NCBI GenBank assembly: GCA_027024305.1
Contig: JALVSO010000021.1
Span: forward strand, 1-6,120
Direction of reading: 5' to 3'
Origin: Candidatus Parcubacteria bacterium
GTDB lineage: Bacteria > Patescibacteriota > Minisyncoccia > Phycocordibacterales > GCA-2747955
Length of the DNA stretch: 6,120 nucleotides
The position numbers were made by a program, and so were the translations under genes. Of this stretch, positions 5,494-6,120 are shown in pieces. The notes beneath the pieces were generated by a model. It ran no database searches, was not told the origin of the DNA, and saw only the letters and a program-made list of their open reading frames with translations. The stretch's first letter is position 1. Every line of letters starts with the position of its first letter.

Positions 5494-5575
5494 CGAAAGT
5501 AAAAGTCTCGGGTTCGGGTTCCTAGATTGTAATCTGAACCTGATGATTTTCTTTTTCTGCCCTTTTTTATAATCC

Positions 5576-5662
5576 GGATCCCGGATAACTAAGTTTTTCA
5601 TCCATTCGTTCCTCATGGGAAAAACTTGTTTCCGGGATGACGGCAATCGAGCACCGCTTTTG
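5576..5662 (-). repeat. Palindromic repeat unit, copy 1 (inverted)
   Basis: Read on the minus strand, the unit begins CAAAAGCGGTGCTCG, then GTCATCCCGGAA. It then forms one long hairpin: ATCCCGGA with TCCGGGAT, AAGTTTTTC with GAAAAACTT, and CCA with TGG, around the apical sequence GAGGAACGA (complement of 5606-5614). It closes with GGGATCC. It resembles the GTCATCCCGGA...TCCGGGATCC class of palindromic repeats found in many bacterial genomes (from memory, not searched). Confidence 0.8.
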
Positions 5663-5732
5663 CGTAAGCGAAAATTTTTAAAATTTTAGTTCCTGAAATC
5701 ACAAAAAGTTTAGTTTCAGCTAAATATTTTTT
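5663..5732. other. AT-rich spacer between the two inverted repeats
   Basis: The spacer has no gene or promoter that I can support. It contains an imperfect hairpin, TTTAG...CTGAAA pairing with TTTCAG CTAAA (5685-5724), with a three-base bulge. Together with the flanking repeats, 5576-5813 reads as one large imperfect palindrome. Confidence 0.4.
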
Positions 5733-5813
5733 CAAAAGTGGTGCTCGGTCATCCCGGAATGGAATTTTACCCACGAGGAACGAGTGGCTGTAAAATTCCA
5801 ATATCCGGGATCC
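5733..5813 (+). repeat. Palindromic repeat unit, copy 2
   Basis: The same unit lies in the opposite orientation: CAAAAGTGGTGCTCG (5733-5747), GTCATCCCGGAA, stem GGAATTTTAC (5761-5770) with GTAAAATTCC (5790-5799), CCAC with GTGG, apical GAGGAACGA (5775-5783), then TCCGGGATCC. The ends and apex match copy 1, while the middle stem differs on both arms yet still pairs. About 70 bases of AT-rich DNA separate the two copies. Confidence 0.8.
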
Positions 5814-5865
5814 AGAGTAATAAATTAAAATCAGGTTTTAAATAGCCAGAATTCTCGAGTTCAAT

Positions 5866-5904
5866 TTACAATCTAAGGTTACAATCCATGGTTACAATCC
5901 AAGT
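5866..5904 (+). repeat. Three tandem 13-bp repeats
   Basis: Three copies start at 5866, 5879 and 5892 with an exact period of 13: TTACAATCTAAGG, TTACAATCCATGG and TTACAATCCAAGT. A further copy of the core (TTACAATCTAGG) lies on the minus strand at about 5522-5533, on the other side of the palindromic element, so the core flanks that element in inverted orientation. They could be binding sites for a DNA-binding protein. Too few and too tightly packed for a CRISPR array. Confidence 0.65.
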
Positions 5905-5976
5905 ATACGGAAACCGATTAACTTCTTTAAAAGATATATAAAAGAGTCTTATAAAAAACAAAAATATAGCACGCCA

Positions 5977-6120
5977 TTACAAACCGACTTCCCAAATTGG
6001 CGTAAAGGCAAAATCCGGTGGGTAAAATCACCGGATTTCCTTTATCTGTAACAAAGACCAAAGATTATCTATTTTGTAAAATAGATAAATGGTCAAAATA
6101 ACAAAAAGAAGGGCTAAAAG
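5977..6120 (-). CDS. Possible 3' end of a membrane-protein gene (partial)
   Basis: A frame entering from the right edge reads a hydrophobic helix (LLALLFVILTIYLFYKI) and then a polar tail with RWFYPPDFAFTPIWEVGL before TAA 5977-5979. It requires TGA 6028-6030 to be Trp; otherwise it ends there after 30 codons. Two inverted repeats (6011-6038 and 6056-6094) lie within it, which is unusual for coding sequence and could instead mark terminators of a gene lying outside the window. The protein is not identifiable. Confidence 0.3.
6011..6038. terminator. Perfect 10-bp inverted repeat, possible terminator
   Basis: AAATCCGGTG (6011-6020) and CACCGGATTT (6029-6038) flank an eight-base loop. Neither side has a strong T run (TTTTG on the minus strand, CCTTTA on the plus strand), so a terminator role is only possible. 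Confidence 0.35.
6056..6094. repeat. Inverted repeat near the right edge
   Basis: GACCA/TGGTC outer arms and TTATCTATTTT/AAAATAGATAA inner arms form a long AT-rich hairpin. On the minus strand it is followed by TTTGTT, a weak terminator tail. Confidence 0.4.

Noticed and set aside
5613..5801. 62-codon minus-strand open frame
   Set aside because: It lies entirely in the palindromic repeats; its openness comes from the repeat sequence and there are no start signals.
5866..5904. CRISPR array
   Set aside because: The repeats are 13 bp with no spacers between them.

Overview
The window looks like a stretch of a compact, AT-rich genome from a candidate phyla radiation (Patescibacteria) bacterium. 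The FtsW and PBP2 sequences resemble those of that group as I remember them; no database search was run. The most important observation is the genetic code. Read with the standard code, three obvious genes (FtsW, PBP2 and a CTP-dependent lipid kinase) are cut into pieces by ten in-frame TGA codons. With TGA read as tryptophan, each becomes one full-length frame with no frameshift, and several of the TGAs fall exactly on near-invariant tryptophans of the families (RRW in FtsW, PEW and a second Trp in PBP2). TGA therefore appears to mean Trp here, not Gly as in Gracilibacteria and Absconditabacteria.

Layout. 1-300 (+): end of an upstream transcript, then a promoter and a short terminator-ended RNA of unknown family (about 168-296). 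295-679 (-): a free-standing CHC2 (primase-type) zinc-finger protein with its own promoter and terminator. 738-1042 (+): rpsO, ribosomal protein S15. 1043-1451 (-): two small overlapping genes of unknown function behind an extended -10 promoter. 1453-1564 (-): a probable small RNA of two tandem hairpins. 1648-2332 (+): a polyprenol/diacylglycerol kinase-like membrane protein whose 3' end overlaps PBP2 by 72 bp. 2261-5493 (-): a cell-wall cluster, ftsW, a short MreD-like gene and mrdA (PBP2). 5494-5976: a gene-poor region with a pair of inverted palindromic repeats and three 13-bp tandem repeats. 5977-6120 (-): possible 3' end of a membrane-protein gene.

How the parts fit. FtsW (a glycosyltransferase of peptidoglycan synthesis), the MreD-like protein (elongation machinery) and PBP2 (a transpeptidase) all serve cell-wall growth. 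The lipid kinase may act on isoprenoid or glycerolipid carriers, which could link it to the same envelope pathway, but that is inference. Four genes (rpsO, the kinase, the mreD-like gene and ftsW) share one start architecture: an extended -10 box (TGnTAWAAT) lies 6-7 bases before the ATG, so their mRNAs should be leaderless. The CHC2 gene and the two small genes instead have strong Shine-Dalgarno sites. Those Shine-Dalgarno genes use only TGG for Trp and have TGA where a stop would be expected, a conflict with the recoding that is flagged below.
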